A DNA stretch of 64,000 bases from Deltaproteobacteria bacterium (GTDB lineage Bacteria; Desulfobacterota; JAFDED01), in assembly GCA_019310535.1 (NCBI GenBank), contig JAFDED010000011.1, forward strand, positions 1 to 64,000, read 5' to 3'. Positions 26,921 through 38,434 of the stretch are shown one piece after another. The position numbers and the translations under genes were made by a program. The notes below the pieces were generated by a model. It was not told where the DNA came from and made no database searches. It was given only the letters and a program-made list of their open reading frames with translations. How positions within the stretch are numbered: the first letter of the stretch is position 1; each line of letters opens with the position of its first letter.

Positions 26921-29884
26921 TCACACAACCACCCGCTCATACACATCCCTCACATCCCTCGTAACCTTCCCATACTCCTCCCGCATGGCATCGGTTGCTC
27001 TTACACCCCCTTTTGATTCATATCCCAGCCCGCGGGCGATCCGTTCCGCTGCCTCGCTGTCGAAACGCAGCTCATCCGTGGAGAAGTCGTGCAAGAGGCG
27101 CAGGTGGGTCTCCACGCGCCGCAGGTATTCATACCCGGCCATGAGCACGTGCAAATCATCCCCGGCCAGAATTCCCGCCTTTCCCAGGGCTCCCATGGCC
27201 TTGAGGGTGTTGGGCTCCCGCACGAGCGGCTGTTCCCCACCGTATTTCAACTGAAGATACTGGACGGCAAACTCCACGTCCACCAACCCGCCGCTGCCGG
27301 TCTTGAGATTGAAGTGGCCCTCGCTCTCCCGGGCGAGTTCTATTTCCATCCGGTGCCGCATCCGGCGTATCTCCCCGGCGGCGCCGGCGGGGAGGGGCTC
27401 TTCATAGGCGAAGCGGTGGACCTCCCTCATGACCCTCTCTCCAAGTTCGGGATGTCCTGCCACCACACGCGCCCTGATCAGGGCCTGCCGCTCCCAGAGA
27501 CGGGCCTCATTCCGGTAATAGTCGCGAAAGGATTCCATGGAGACCACCAGCGGGCCCACCGTTCCCGAGGGGCGCAACCGCATGTCCACCCGGTAACCCA
27601 AACCATGGGCCATGGGCACACTCAACATAGAGATAAAACGCTGGGCAAGCCGGACGAAATATTCGGGCGCCATCACCTCACGGCCGGAATGGGGCTTTTG
27701 GGGAATTTCGTACACAAAGAGCAGATCCAGGTCCGAGTTGAAACTCAACTCCTCCCCCCCCAGTCTCCCCATGCCCATGATAATAAAAAGAGGTTTGCCG
27801 TCCACGGAGCCCCTGTGCCGGGGATCGATCCTTTCAATAGCCATTGAAAGGGATTGGTCTATACATACCTCCGCCAGGCGGGTCAGTTGCCGGGATGCCT
27901 CCTCCACCGACAGCTCGCCGAAAACATACTGCATGCCTATGAGCAGTATCTCTTCGCTCTGATAGCGGCGCAAGACGGCGAGTTTCTCATCGGGGTCCTC
28001 CTCGTCCTGCAGTTCCCTGGAAAGATCTTCTTCCATCTCTTGGCGAGACTTCCGCACGGTACTCCCTTCCTGCATGATCAGTTGATCCGTAAGCCGGGGA
28101 TGATCGATGAACATGCGGGACAAAAAGTTGCTGCTCCCGAAGAGCCGGGTAAGGGGTTCAACCACGCCGGGGTTTTCCGCCAGAAGGGCGTAAACGCCCC
28201 ATCTGTTGCCGACACGGTGGACCCATCGATCCAGGTTCACAAGGGCCATGTCCGGATCCGGTGCGGCGGCGGCATGGTGAAGCAGTGCGGGCGCCAGCCC
28301 CTTCAGCAATCTCCGGGTCCGCTCCGGAAAGCGGGAAGTAACATGTACGCCCGTGAGGTATTCAAGCGCTTCCATGGCGGCGGGTACGTTGTGGAATCCC
28401 ATGGTTGCCAGCGCCTCCATGACTTCGGCGTAATCCATGGTGCCTGATAAGAGCCGCTCAGCAAGGTGTTGACCCCCTCCCGTGCCCCCCTTCTCCTCCA
28501 TGAGACGGGAGAAATGCTCGTAAACAACCTCGCTGTGTTGCAGCAATGCTTCTTTTAACTTTTCGGCCGATGGATATCCCAGCCCCCGTGCCAGCCGGGC
28601 CACCGCCTCCCCGTCATCGGGGAGGCGGTGCGTCTGGCGCATCTGCGCCATCTGGATACGGTGCTCCAGCCGCCGGTGGAACCGGTAGGCCTCTTCAAGC
28701 TTAACCCTGGCGGCATCGTCGATGAAACCGGCCCGGCTCAACCTCTCCAACGCACCAAGGGTACTTGTTTCCCGTATTTCAGGGAATCGGCCCCCGTTGA
28801 TGATCTGAAGGGCCTGAACCAGGAACTCCAGCTCGCGAATGCCGCCCCGACCTCTCTTCACGTCCAGGCCGCGTTCCCGGCTGGCGGCGCTTTCCACCCG
28901 CCGCTTCAGCCATCGGATCTCCTCCAGGGAACCATAGTCCAGGTAGCGGCGGTAAACAAAGGGCCGCACCATCTTCAGGAAGCTCTCCGCCACTTCCACA
29001 TCTCCCGCAGCGAAGGCCGCTTTGATGAGGGAAAGGCGATGCCATGTCTCACCGTGTACGGTGTAGAAGATTTCGGCTGCATCCAGGGAGTGTGCTATGG
29101 CACCTTCTTTGCCGCCTGGCCGAAGGTTCAGGTCTACACGAAATGCGATGCCGTCTTCTGTAACCCGGTGGAGGGCGTCGGTAACCATCTCGGCAAGGCG
29201 CGTGTAGAAATCGTGAAAGTGCACAGGGGCGGCGCTGCCCCCGGTAGTCATCTCCTGTCGGCCGGGAGGACTCATATAGACATAAATCAAGTCGATGTCC
29301 GAACAGAAATTAAGCTCATGTCCGCCCAGCTTCCCCATCCCGATGACGGCGAAGCCCGTCTTGTGGCCTTTTAAATCCAGTCCGTCGGGGGGGCCGTGTT
29401 TTTGCGCCAGGTTTCGAAAACACCATTTGCATGCCTGCTCCAGGGAAGCGACGGCCAGGTCGGATAATTCTCCCATGCCCTCATCCAGACTTGCCAGCCC
29501 GCACAGGTCCCTCACGGCAATGTGGGCCATGGCGGAGTTGCGACACCGGCGAATCCCCCTTTGCAGTTCCGCCAGAGATTCAGCCTCGCGGACATGGACG
29601 GCCAGCTCCGCATCCAGTGCTGCCCGATCCTTGGGCCGAAGGACCTCCCCTTGCTGGAAGAGGCGAACCGTGGCCATAGGATCCCTGGCCAACATCCGCG
29701 CCAGGGGAGGCGAGGCAGCGCACAGGCTGATCAGGCCCCGCGCAGCCATATCGTCTTCTGCAATGGCCTTGGCGGATTCCTCGGGAATTGCCTTCAAAAT
29801 GCAATCCAGAGCGATCTGAACACCCTGGTGATCCGGGCACATAATCAGTGCCCGGCTCATAATGTTTTTACAGGCTGATTCCAT
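26921..29884 (-). CDS. glnE: Glutamine synthetase adenylyltransferase/deadenylase
   Basis: A 987-residue GlnE with two nucleotidyltransferase halves. The N-terminal (deadenylase) half has GMGKLGGHELNFCSDIDLIYVY; the C-terminal (adenylylase) half has GMGRLGGEELSFNSDLDLLFVY, and each is followed by its helical GlnD-type domain (GRGGIRELEF and GSGGLVDVEF). It adds AMP to, or removes it from, a tyrosine on glutamine synthetase in response to PII and glutamine. The target Tyr is present in the adjacent glnA. It is the last gene of the glnB-glnD-glnA-glnE series, 84 bases after glnA, in a gap that carries one copy of the ttacgt..tgcgagttg repeat. Confidence 0.95.
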   Translation of the reverse strand: MESACKNIMSRALIMCPDHQGVQIALDCILKAIPEESAKAIAEDDMAARGLISLCAASPPLARMLARDPMATVRLFQQGEVLRPKDRAALDAELAVHVREAESLAELQRGIRRCRNSAMAHIAVRDLCGLASLDEGMGELSDLAVASLEQACKWCFRNLAQKHGPPDGLDLKGHKTGFAVIGMGKLGGHELNFCSDIDLIYVYMSPPGRQEMTTGGSAAPVHFHDFYTRLAEMVTDALHRVTEDGIAFRVDLNLRPGGKEGAIAHSLDAAEIFYTVHGETWHRLSLIKAAFAAGDVEVAESFLKMVRPFVYRRYLDYGSLEEIRWLKRRVESAASRERGLDVKRGRGGIRELEFLVQALQIINGGRFPEIRETSTLGALERLSRAGFIDDAARVKLEEAYRFHRRLEHRIQMAQMRQTHRLPDDGEAVARLARGLGYPSAEKLKEALLQHSEVVYEHFSRLMEEKGGTGGGQHLAERLLSGTMDYAEVMEALATMGFHNVPAAMEALEYLTGVHVTSRFPERTRRLLKGLAPALLHHAAAAPDPDMALVNLDRWVHRVGNRWGVYALLAENPGVVEPLTRLFGSSNFLSRMFIDHPRLTDQLIMQEGSTVRKSRQEMEEDLSRELQDEEDPDEKLAVLRRYQSEEILLIGMQYVFGELSVEEASRQLTRLAEVCIDQSLSMAIERIDPRHRGSVDGKPLFIIMGMGRLGGEELSFNSDLDLLFVYEIPQKPHSGREVMAPEYFVRLAQRFISMLSVPMAHGLGYRVDMRLRPSGTVGPLVVSMESFRDYYRNEARLWERQALIRARVVAGHPELGERVMREVHRFAYEEPLPAGAAGEIRRMRHRMEIELARESEGHFNLKTGSGGLVDVEFAVQYLQLKYGGEQPLVREPNTLKAMGALGKAGILAGDDLHVLMAGYEYLRRVETHLRLLHDFSTDELRFDSEAAERIARGLGYESKGGVRATDAMREEYGKVTRDVRDVYERVVV

Positions 29885-29918
29885 GAATCTCTTCAGGCTG
29901 AGTGTTGCGCATTACATG

Positions 29919-29935
29919 TTACGTGCTGCGAGTTG
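29919..29935 (+). repeat. Third copy of the ttacgt..tgcgagttg core
   Basis: The 17-base core is the same as at 3787-3803 and 3829-3845 except at the two variable bases. It lies between glnA and glnE. Confidence 0.65.
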
Positions 29936-29968
29936 CAAGTTAAGCGGTGCCGGCCCGCAGCCCTATGC

Positions 29969-31381
29969 TCAGCAGTCGAAATACAGCGAGAACTCCAGGG
30001 GGTGCGGCCGCATCCTGACAGGATCAATCTCATTCTTCTTCTTCCAGGATATCCATGTGTCGATCACGTCCGGCGTGAAGACATCGCCTTTCAAGAGGAA
30101 ATCGCGATCCTTTTCCAGAGCTTTCAGTGCTTCCTCAAGGGAACCGGGAGCGGTAGGGACGTCGGCCATTTCCTCCGGGCTCAGTGAGTATATGTCTTTA
30201 TCCAGAGGCTCGCCGGGATTGATGCGGTTTTCGATGCCGTCGAGGGCAGCCATGAGGATGGCCGAAAAGGCTATGTACCCGTTACAGGAGGGGTCCGGTG
30301 TCCGGAATTCCAGGCGTCTCGCACTGGGCGAAGGGCTGTACATGGGGATGCGGACAGCGGCTGACCGGTTGCGGCTGGAGTATGCAAGGTTCACGGGAGC
30401 CTCGTAGCCGGGCACCAACCGTTTGTAGCTGTTGGTTGTGGGGTTGCACAGCGCGCACAGGGCGGGCGTATGCTTGAGGATACCGCCGATGGCCCAGAGA
30501 GCCTCATTGCTGAGGTTTGCATATCGATCCCCGGCGAAGAGGTTGCGCCCGTCCTTCCAGATGGAAACGTGTGTGTGCATGCCGGACCCGTTGTCGCCAA
30601 ACAAAGGCTTGGGCATGAAGGTCGCCGTCATCCGGTGGCGCTTTGCCACGTTTTTGACCACATACTTGAACCACATCAGCCGGTCGCCCATGCGCACCAG
30701 CGGTGCGTATTTCATGTCGATCTCACCCTGTCCGGCGGTGGCCACCTCGTGATGTTGGGCCTCCACTTCGATCCCCAGTGACTCCAGAATCAGCACCATC
30801 TCGGTACGAATCTCCTGAAGGGTGTCGGTTGGGGATACCGGGAAGTAGCCCTCCTTGTATCGCGGCTTATAGCCAAGGTTCGGTTTTTCGTCCCGGCCCG
30901 TGTTCCACTGCCCTTCCACGGAATCGAGAAAGTAAAAGGCGCTGTTTGGCCCACAGTCGAAGCGTATGTCGTCGAAAACGAAAAATTCCGCCTCCGGCCC
31001 AAAATACGCCGTCTCACCGATCCCTGAATATTTCAGGTAATTCTCCGCCTTGCTGGCGATGCTGCGGGGGTCTCTGGTGTACCTCTCCTTGGTTATGGGG
31101 TCCACTATATCGCAGATCAGGCTCAAAGTAGGCGTTTCCATAAAGGGATCCATGATTGCCGTGGTAGGATCGGGGATGACCAGCATGTCGCTGGCATGTA
31201 TAGGCTGCCACCCCCGAATACTGGAACCGTCAAACCCATACCCCGACTCGAAGCTCTCTTCGCTCAGCTTTTTAACGGGTACGCTGAAATGCTGCCAGAT
31301 GCCAAAGAAGTCCAGAAACTTCAGATCAACCACTTTCGCATTCTGTTGCTTGACAAAGGTAATGACTTCTCCTGGTTTCAT
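29969..31381 (-). CDS. glnA: Glutamine synthetase, type I
   Basis: A 470-residue GS-I that makes glutamine from glutamate and ammonia. Visible signatures are [10 protein letters not shown] (about 49-58), the metal-binding FGPEAEFF and [10 protein letters not shown], the [18 protein letters not shown]-binding block and NRSAAVRIP. Tyr398 in [10 protein letters not shown] is the adenylylation site, matching Tyr397 of enterobacterial GlnA, and glnE is next door. The ribosome site aaaggag lies about 11 bases before the ATG. It sits between glnD and glnE. Confidence 0.97.
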   Translation of the reverse strand: MKPGEVITFVKQQNAKVVDLKFLDFFGIWQHFSVPVKKLSEESFESGYGFDGSSIRGWQPIHASDMLVIPDPTTAIMDPFMETPTLSLICDIVDPITKERYTRDPRSIASKAENYLKYSGIGETAYFGPEAEFFVFDDIRFDCGPNSAFYFLDSVEGQWNTGRDEKPNLGYKPRYKEGYFPVSPTDTLQEIRTEMVLILESLGIEVEAQHHEVATAGQGEIDMKYAPLVRMGDRLMWFKYVVKNVAKRHRMTATFMPKPLFGDNGSGMHTHVSIWKDGRNLFAGDRYANLSNEALWAIGGILKHTPALCALCNPTTNSYKRLVPGYEAPVNLAYSSRNRSAAVRIPMYSPSPSARRLEFRTPDPSCNGYIAFSAILMAALDGIENRINPGEPLDKDIYSLSPEEMADVPTAPGSLEEALKALEKDRDFLLKGDVFTPDVIDTWISWKKKNEIDPVRMRPHPLEFSLYFDC

Positions 31382-31512
31382 AATCCAGTAACTCCTTTCT
31401 TCAACGATAGTCTCAAAGATATTCCTGACATGGATTGGGCGCGTCTATCCGGTCTGGACGGGTAATATATACGTGTTATCCTGATTTATCCCCCTGCAGG
31501 TAAAGGTGTTTC

Positions 31513-34152
31513 TCAGGACAGATTGTCCGAGGCGCCAAAAGCGGTCAGCGGCTCGGTGATCTTCTTTTTGATGCCCTCAAGAACTTCTGGGTCCGTAATC
31601 TTGTCCCCAGCCAGGTTGCGGACGTAAAAAACGTCCAACACCTCTTCGTCCTTCGTGGACACCTTGGCCAGATGAATATCCAGACCGAGGTGGAAAAAGG
31701 CCCGGGTTATATCGTACAGCAAGCCGATGCGGTCCTGTGTGTACACCTCCACGACAGTGGCGAAGTCGGAAGCCTGGTTATCAATCTGTACGCGCGTTTT
31801 AATGCGCGGGGTGAGACGCCGCGCCCATGGTGAAGTCCTGGAGCGCTGAGCCATGACCATGTCCAGGTTCAGCTTCCCCTCCAGGCAGTCGGTCAGGTCG
31901 CGGGCAACCTTTTCCCAGAACTCCTTTTGATAAATGATATCTCCGTCCGGGTGGTTGACGTGAAAGACATCCAGCGCGATGCCGTTGCGCCTGGTGTGAA
32001 TCTGGGCACCCAGGATGTTCACGCGGTTCAGGGACAAAACGCCGGCCATTATGGAAAAGATCCCCGGTTCGTCGCGCATGCAGATGCTCCACTGGCAAAA
32101 TCCCTCATCGGATTGAGGCGTGATTTCCCATACAAAAAGCTCGTCTTTGAGCCTGGCTTTAAGCTGGATGTGTTCGGCAATCACGGCCGGCTCAGTCCCG
32201 CGCAGGTATGCCGGGGTCATCTGGAGCATGGCGGATTCTACCTCATCGCGATCAAAACCGGGTGGAAGCAAATTGAGAATATGTTCCGGTGACGGCTCAT
32301 TGCCGTACGTCATTTCCTCACCCCGCTCCAGTACGTGGACGGTTTTAATGTAGAGCTCCCTCAGGAGAACGTGCTTCCACGGATTCCAGGCCGTGGGGCC
32401 GGTGGCTCGCAAGTCGGCAAAGGCCAGACAGTAGAGCATGTCCAGCCGCTCCCGGCCTCCCACCAGGCGTGCGAAATTCACGATGACCCTCTCGTCATGC
32501 ATATCTCTGCGCTGGGCCGTCCTGACAAGTTGGTCATGGTTGGCCAGCAGAAAATCGACCGTCCGCACTCCCTCTTCCTCCAACCCCATCCGCCGCGTGA
32601 TACTCCGGGCCATTTCTGCGCCAGTGGCGGGATGATGCCCCTCCACACCTTTGCCGATGTCGTGTAACAGCCCGGCCAGAAGGAGCCAGGGGATATGAGG
32701 GATGCCTTGCATGATACGGGTGAGTTCCGAATACTCCTCCTTGTACTTACCGGCCAAAAGGTCGCCCAGCTCTGCCACTGTATAAAAGAGGTGCATGTCA
32801 AGCGTGAAAGCGTGGTATGTATCGTAATGCGGTTTGCCCTCAATGGCCTCAAACTCAGGGATGTAGCGTGATAACATACCTACGCATCCCATAAGGCTTA
32901 GCGCGTGCAAGGTGCCCTCTCCATGGGCCAGCATAGCCAGAAACTCCTCGTGGGCCGCCCGGGGCCAGGGCAATTCATAAGGCCAAGACACCAGTTGATC
33001 CCTGAAGGCGCGCAAAAGGTTCCGGTGAATTCGAAAGCCCCCTTCCGCTGTTTTCCGAAATATACGAATCCACTCCACCGGATCAGACGGCAATATCCGA
33101 CCCCTGGAAAGGTTCAGCCAGCCGTTGCGCACCTCCAGACCGTGTCCCAGGTGTCCGGCCCTCTCTTTATCCTCGGTCTTGAGCATATCCTGGAAAAAAA
33201 GCTCGGAAATAAAATGGATGTTTCGCGTATGGAGGGAATAGACCTGCATGAAACGCTCGGTGGAAAGCGTCCTATCACGGGCCGAGAATCCCATGATGCG
33301 GGCGATCCGGTCCTGGGCCTCAAACGTGAGGCGGTCGTTTTTCCGGGCGCTTATCATATGCAGGTGAGTGCGAACCTCCCACAGGAAAGCCAAGGATCTC
33401 ATCAAATCGCGCGATTCCTGTTGGGAAATTATTTTCATGCGGACAAGCTCGTCGGGAGCCCGTATTCCCAGCGCAGCCCTGGCAGTCCACAGCATCGTGT
33501 GGTAATCCCGCAGGCCACCAACTCCCTCCTTCAGGTCCGGCTCCACCAGGCAGGAGGGACGGCTCTGGTGGCGGTATCGCTGAATATTGTCCTGATGAAT
33601 CTTGCGAATGTAAAACCGGGCTCCGAAACCGGACAACAGGTTACGAATTGTGCGCTCCATGTCGCGGAACAGATCGAAACCGCCGGAAAGAGGGCGGGCC
33701 TCCATAAGGGCGGTCTGGACCTGAACGTCCGCTTCGGCCGTTTCCAGGCATTGCTTCACCGTCCGATGGCTGTAACCGATGGCTATATTAAGGTCCCAAA
33801 GGGGATATACTACACTGCGGGTAAGCTCCTCGATAAGCTCAGCAACCTCGCCGTCATGGAGGAAGAGCAAATCCACATCGGAATGAGGGGCCAGTTCTTC
33901 CCGCCCATAGCCGCCAACAGCAGCTATACATAGCCTTTGCGGGGGAGAGGCGGCAGACCAGCGTGCCCAGGCCGGCGAGGCGGCAAAAAGACCCCGAACA
34001 AGGTCATCCATGGCCCGGGCCCTTTCGCGGGCCAGCAACAGGGCCGAGACACCCTGCTCCATTCTTTGCCCGATGAGACGGATGTTCTCCCGGTATTGCT
34101 CCAGAAGTTTTTCCGGGCTCTTGACCATGCCGTGGTCTGCTAATGCTATCAT
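31513..34152 (-). CDS. glnD: PII uridylyltransferase / uridylyl-removing enzyme
   Basis: A protein of about 879 residues, the normal GlnD size. The nucleotidyltransferase motif is GGYGREELAPHSDVDLLFL. The uridylyl-removing HD domain is marked by LLAGLLHDIGKG and later ANHDQLV. Two ACT domains at the C-terminus (FSIMAGVLSLNRVNILGAQIHTR and RIGLLYDITRAFFHLGLDIHLAK) sense glutamine. I place the start at ATG 34152, about 9 bases after gaggtg; a GTG at 34164 is too close to that site and ATG 34128 is a further option. It modifies the PII protein encoded just upstream. Confidence 0.95.
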   Translation of the reverse strand: MIALADHGMVKSPEKLLEQYRENIRLIGQRMEQGVSALLLARERARAMDDLVRGLFAASPAWARWSAASPPQRLCIAAVGGYGREELAPHSDVDLLFLHDGEVAELIEELTRSVVYPLWDLNIAIGYSHRTVKQCLETAEADVQVQTALMEARPLSGGFDLFRDMERTIRNLLSGFGARFYIRKIHQDNIQRYRHQSRPSCLVEPDLKEGVGGLRDYHTMLWTARAALGIRAPDELVRMKIISQQESRDLMRSLAFLWEVRTHLHMISARKNDRLTFEAQDRIARIMGFSARDRTLSTERFMQVYSLHTRNIHFISELFFQDMLKTEDKERAGHLGHGLEVRNGWLNLSRGRILPSDPVEWIRIFRKTAEGGFRIHRNLLRAFRDQLVSWPYELPWPRAAHEEFLAMLAHGEGTLHALSLMGCVGMLSRYIPEFEAIEGKPHYDTYHAFTLDMHLFYTVAELGDLLAGKYKEEYSELTRIMQGIPHIPWLLLAGLLHDIGKGVEGHHPATGAEMARSITRRMGLEEEGVRTVDFLLANHDQLVRTAQRRDMHDERVIVNFARLVGGRERLDMLYCLAFADLRATGPTAWNPWKHVLLRELYIKTVHVLERGEEMTYGNEPSPEHILNLLPPGFDRDEVESAMLQMTPAYLRGTEPAVIAEHIQLKARLKDELFVWEITPQSDEGFCQWSICMRDEPGIFSIMAGVLSLNRVNILGAQIHTRRNGIALDVFHVNHPDGDIIYQKEFWEKVARDLTDCLEGKLNLDMVMAQRSRTSPWARRLTPRIKTRVQIDNQASDFATVVEVYTQDRIGLLYDITRAFFHLGLDIHLAKVSTKDEEVLDVFYVRNLAGDKITDPEVLEGIKKKITEPLTAFGASDNLS

Positions 34153-34275
34153 TGCAGGACACACCTCGATTTATTCCTGGATATTCCCACTAAAATGCCA
34201 CACTCGTTGGGTCATAAAACCATATTTCCTCAGATCGAGTGCGCAGCGAAATAATGGAAGGGACATGCATTGCTG

Positions 34276-34970
<695 letters not shown>

Positions 34971-36518
34971 TTACCCCCTGAATCTGCGATAATCTATACC
35001 TTGTTTCTTGGCCATATAGGAAAAAATCCGCTTGGTGGTTCCCAGTTCCAGGGCGGCCTGGGTCATGTTGCCCCTGTTCCGTTTGAGGGCCTCGATCACG
35101 ATCTCCCGTTCAATGGTATCCTTCATGGACTTCAGCGTGCCCCTCAGCTCGGTTCTTGTAGCCCTGTCCGTCTGTAAAGTGGGAGGCAGGTGGTATCCGT
35201 GAATCACGCCGTCTTCGCTCAGTAGCACCGCCCTTTCTATACAATTCTCCAGTTCCCGCACATTTCCCGGCCAGTGGTAGCTCATGAGCATATCGATGGC
35301 CGGTGTGCTGATGCGCAGCATCCTTTTATGGTTGAGATGCGCGTATTTTTCAAGGAAATAATCCGCCAGCAACAGGATATCGGCTTTTCTCTCACAAAGA
35401 GGCGGGATATGGATGGGAAATACATTCAAACGATAGTAAAGGTCTTCCCGGAAATGCCCTTCGGACAAGGCCTGCTCTAAATTTTTGTGGGTGGCGGCAA
35501 TGATCCTGACGTTTACCTTTATGGTGTGCATCCCCCCAAGTCGCTCAAATTCCCTTTCCTGGATAACTCTCAACAATTTGACCTGCGTCTGGGGAGAAAA
35601 ATCCCCCACCTCGTCGAGGAATATGCTCCCACCATCGGCCAGATCAAATCTGCCTTTTTTTTCGGTAAGCGCACCGGTAAACGCACCCTTTTCATGGCCA
35701 AACAGCTCGTTTTCCAAAAGATCCACCGGCAATGCCGCACAATTAACTTTGATAAAGGGTTTGGAGCTCCTCAGACTTTCATAGTGGATGGCGTTGGCGA
35801 CCAGCTCCTTGCCCGTGCCGCTCTCTCCTCGGATCAAAACGGTCGTGTCGCTTTTGGCAACCTGGAAGATGAGTTTATACACCTCTTGCATGGATTTTGA
35901 ATTCCCAACTATATTTTCGGGCCGATAGCGCTCCTGGAGTTTCTTTTTGAGATCGATGTTCTCCGCTTTCAGTTCATCCTTCTCCTTTTCCGAGGCCTGC
36001 CGCGCCTTGACGGTCTGGGCAATCATGGATGCCACAATGGAAAGCAATCGGACATCCTCATCCAGAGAGATGTTTTCGTTGAAGACATGATCCGCGCTCA
36101 GGGTGCCGATTACTTCCTCATTGATATTGATGGGTACGCAGATAAAGGATATCTGGCTTTTATCCAGCTTTGATCTGGAGCGAGTGCGGTCGAGGAACTC
36201 CGGCTCATCCTGGATCTTCGGCACAGCCATCGGCCTGCCTGTGGCCGCCACCTTGCCGGTGATGCCTTCTCCTATCTTGTATTTTCCCCTCTTTTTTTCT
36301 TTGACGTCCAACCCATACGCCGCGTCTATGAAGATCTCCTGCGCATAGGGATGCAAAATGGTAACCGTTCCCCTGTTCATGCCCATCTCTGATGCAAGAA
36401 GCTCCAAAACCGAATCCAGAAGCCTGGCCATATCGGTGGTGGAGCTCAATATTTTCCCCGCCTTATATAAGAATTCAAGTTCATGAACTTCTTTCTTCGG
36501 CTGGTACGAGTCGGTCAT
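34971..36518 (-). CDS. NifA-like sigma-54-dependent activator (GAF-AAA+-Fis)
   Basis: A protein of about 515 residues. An N-terminal GAF domain (30-175) is followed by a short coiled coil (175-200) and the AAA+ domain: Walker A GESGTGKE (231-238), the sigma-54-contacting GAFTGA (278-283), Walker B SIFLDEVG (298-305). A C-terminal Fis-type HTH ([22 protein letters not shown]) ends the protein. This is the architecture of NifA and related activators; no nif structural gene is in the window, so a wider nitrogen role is possible. The ATG at 36518 follows gggagg; the longer reading is unsupported. It lies directly upstream of glnB and its sigma-54 promoter. Confidence 0.88.
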   Translation of the reverse strand: MTDSYQPKKEVHELEFLYKAGKILSSTTDMARLLDSVLELLASEMGMNRGTVTILHPYAQEIFIDAAYGLDVKEKKRGKYKIGEGITGKVAATGRPMAVPKIQDEPEFLDRTRSRSKLDKSQISFICVPININEEVIGTLSADHVFNENISLDEDVRLLSIVASMIAQTVKARQASEKEKDELKAENIDLKKKLQERYRPENIVGNSKSMQEVYKLIFQVAKSDTTVLIRGESGTGKELVANAIHYESLRSSKPFIKVNCAALPVDLLENELFGHEKGAFTGALTEKKGRFDLADGGSIFLDEVGDFSPQTQVKLLRVIQEREFERLGGMHTIKVNVRIIAATHKNLEQALSEGHFREDLYYRLNVFPIHIPPLCERKADILLLADYFLEKYAHLNHKRMLRISTPAIDMLMSYHWPGNVRELENCIERAVLLSEDGVIHGYHLPPTLQTDRATRTELRGTLKSMKDTIEREIVIEALKRNRGNMTQAALELGTTKRIFSYMAKKQGIDYRRFRG

Positions 36519-36934
36519 TTTTTTCCTCCCAGCGATCTTCAATCTCTATTATAGTTCAATTTTGTTTCTTGTCAATGAAAATATACAAAATTGTATTTTT
36601 ATTTATTTATAAGATTATCCTATCAGGTCAGCAAATAAAACTTTGATTGCTTGATTTTTATTAAATCCTTATTGTTTGACCATTGGACCGAAAACCGTGA
36701 TTCAATTCCGGCCAAACCTTGATGGCATTCAGGTTCCCTGAGGGGTGGCCCGGACAATGTATTGTCCGGGCTGCGCAGCAGCAAGAGGCAGTACATTGCT
36801 CGTTTATTGTACTGTGATGGGCGTCTGTATATTTGCAAAATCCCATTCACCTGCGGTACAATTCCATAAAGTGTTGAGCCGGGGGATGCACCGGCGCTGG
36901 GATGGGGACCATTTTTGCCTGATGGGAGAAAACC
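36519..36934. other. Divergent intergenic region carrying a repeat half-element
   Basis: AT-rich next to the regulator, then the repeat at 36742-36788. No supported gene; minus-strand readings across the repeat resemble those across the 8.7 kb copy only because the DNA is shared. Confidence 0.55.
36742..36788 (+). repeat. Second copy of the MITE end, with perfect palindrome
   Basis: It matches 8726-8772 at 42 of 47 positions. Here gcccggacaat and attgtccgggc form a perfect 11-bp palindrome around two bases. One pair of differences between the copies is compensatory (A-T in one, G-C in the other). The right-hand inverted end present at 8864-8876 was not found downstream. Confidence 0.7.
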
Positions 36935-38287
36935 ATGTCTCAACGGTTAATTGTGGTGGGCGGCGTGGCGGCCGGGCTCAGCGCGGCCAGCAGCGCCAAA
37001 CGGCTTCGGCCTGACCTGGAGGTGATCGTACTGGAACGGGGGCGGCATATCTCTTACGGCGCATGCAGCATCCCGTATTATATCGCGGACCTGATCAAAG
37101 AGCCGGAGACCCTCGTGGTAATCCCCCCGGAGAGATTCGAGAAGGAGAGGGACATCCGCATTCGCATCTTCCATGAGGCCGCGCATGTGGACACCAACAA
37201 AAAGGTCGTGGCGGGGGTGAATCACGAAAAGTCGGGATCCTTTGAGCTTGCATACGACTTTCTGGTTATAGCCACAGGGGCCGCGCCTCTTATTCCTACA
37301 ATCCCCGGAGTCGACTTGAAAGGCATCTTCACCCTGCGCACGCTGGAGGACGGCATCGACATCAAGAGGGCTATTTCAGATCGGTCTCCCTCAAAGTGCG
37401 TGATCATTGGAGGTGGATATATCGGCCTGGAACTTGCGGAGGCGTTCCGGGCCCGGGGCATGGAAGTGGTCGTTGTGGAGAAGCTGGATCACATTCTCGG
37501 CACCATGGACGATGAAATCAACGAGGTGGTTGAGCGCGAATTGGCGGAGCAGGGAGTCCTGCTCTACAAGGAAACGACGGTTGAGGCCTTTCGCGGGGAG
37601 AACGGCCGGGTGCGTGAGGTGGTCACCGACCGCGGGACCCTGGAGGCCGATATGGTGCTTTTATCGGCGGGTATCCGGCCCGAGAACGCGTTGGCGCGGC
37701 AGATCGGTCTCGAGCTGGGGCCTGCAGGCGCCGTCTCGGTGGACGAATCCATGAGGACGAGCCGAGAGGGCATATTCGCCGCCGGCGACTGTGCCGATGT
37801 TTTCCACCGGATAAAAGGAAGCAAAGCCTACATCCCCCTGGGAACCACCGCAAATAAGCAGGGCCGGGTGGCTGGAGAGGTCATCGGCGGTCTGGCGTCC
37901 ACCTTCGAAGGGGTGGTGGGAACAGCAGTCAGCAAGGTCTTCCGTCTGGGCGTGGCTCGCACCGGTCTGACCGAAAGAGAAGCCGCCCAAATCGGCGCGG
38001 ATTCCTTCTGTACGGTCATTCAAAGCAGCACCCGCGCCCATTCATATCCCGGTGCCGGTAGAATTACGGTGAAGATAACGGTGGAGCGGGGGTCAGGCCG
38101 ACTTCTGGGGGCGCAGATAGTGGGAACAGAGGGAGTGGCCAAGCGAATAGATATCATGGCGGCGGCCTTGCATGCGGGCATGACTATCCACGATGTGGCG
38201 GCTCTTGACCTCAGCTATGCCCCGCCTTTTGCTCCCGTTTGGGATCCCATATTGATAGCGGCCAATGTAGCGAAAAAGCAGGCCTAA
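36935..38287 (+). CDS. FAD-dependent CoA-disulfide reductase / NADH oxidase-like protein
   Basis: A 450-residue flavoprotein of the CoADR/Nox group. FAD fold VVGGVAAGLSAAS at the start, redox Cys44 in SYGACSIPYY, NAD(P)H fold CVIIGGGYIGLELAEAF and FAD motif IFAAGDCADV, then the dimerisation domain ending PPFAPVWDPILIAANV. It could reduce disulfides, persulfides or oxygen; the single Cys favours the thiol or NADH-oxidase type. It differs from the 6487-8202 paralogue in lacking the rhodanese domain. The ribosome site gggaga is upstream. It is convergent with rex, a regulator of NADH balance. Confidence 0.85.
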   Translation: MSQRLIVVGGVAAGLSAASSAKRLRPDLEVIVLERGRHISYGACSIPYYIADLIKEPETLVVIPPERFEKERDIRIRIFHEAAHVDTNKKVVAGVNHEKSGSFELAYDFLVIATGAAPLIPTIPGVDLKGIFTLRTLEDGIDIKRAISDRSPSKCVIIGGGYIGLELAEAFRARGMEVVVVEKLDHILGTMDDEINEVVERELAEQGVLLYKETTVEAFRGENGRVREVVTDRGTLEADMVLLSAGIRPENALARQIGLELGPAGAVSVDESMRTSREGIFAAGDCADVFHRIKGSKAYIPLGTTANKQGRVAGEVIGGLASTFEGVVGTAVSKVFRLGVARTGLTEREAAQIGADSFCTVIQSSTRAHSYPGAGRITVKITVERGSGRLLGAQIVGTEGVAKRIDIMAAALHAGMTIHDVAALDLSYAPPFAPVWDPILIAANVAKKQA

Positions 38288-38434
38288 TGGCAGGGTACAG
38301 GCGATCGATGCGGGATCATCGGGGAGGGGGTTGAATGCACTTCTTTCCCCTGCCCGCGCCGGATTTATATCGTGGAGTGGGGTACATCGTCTTTCAATTG
38401 ACTGTGTGGCCGGGTGGGCTTCAGGAATCGTCGG

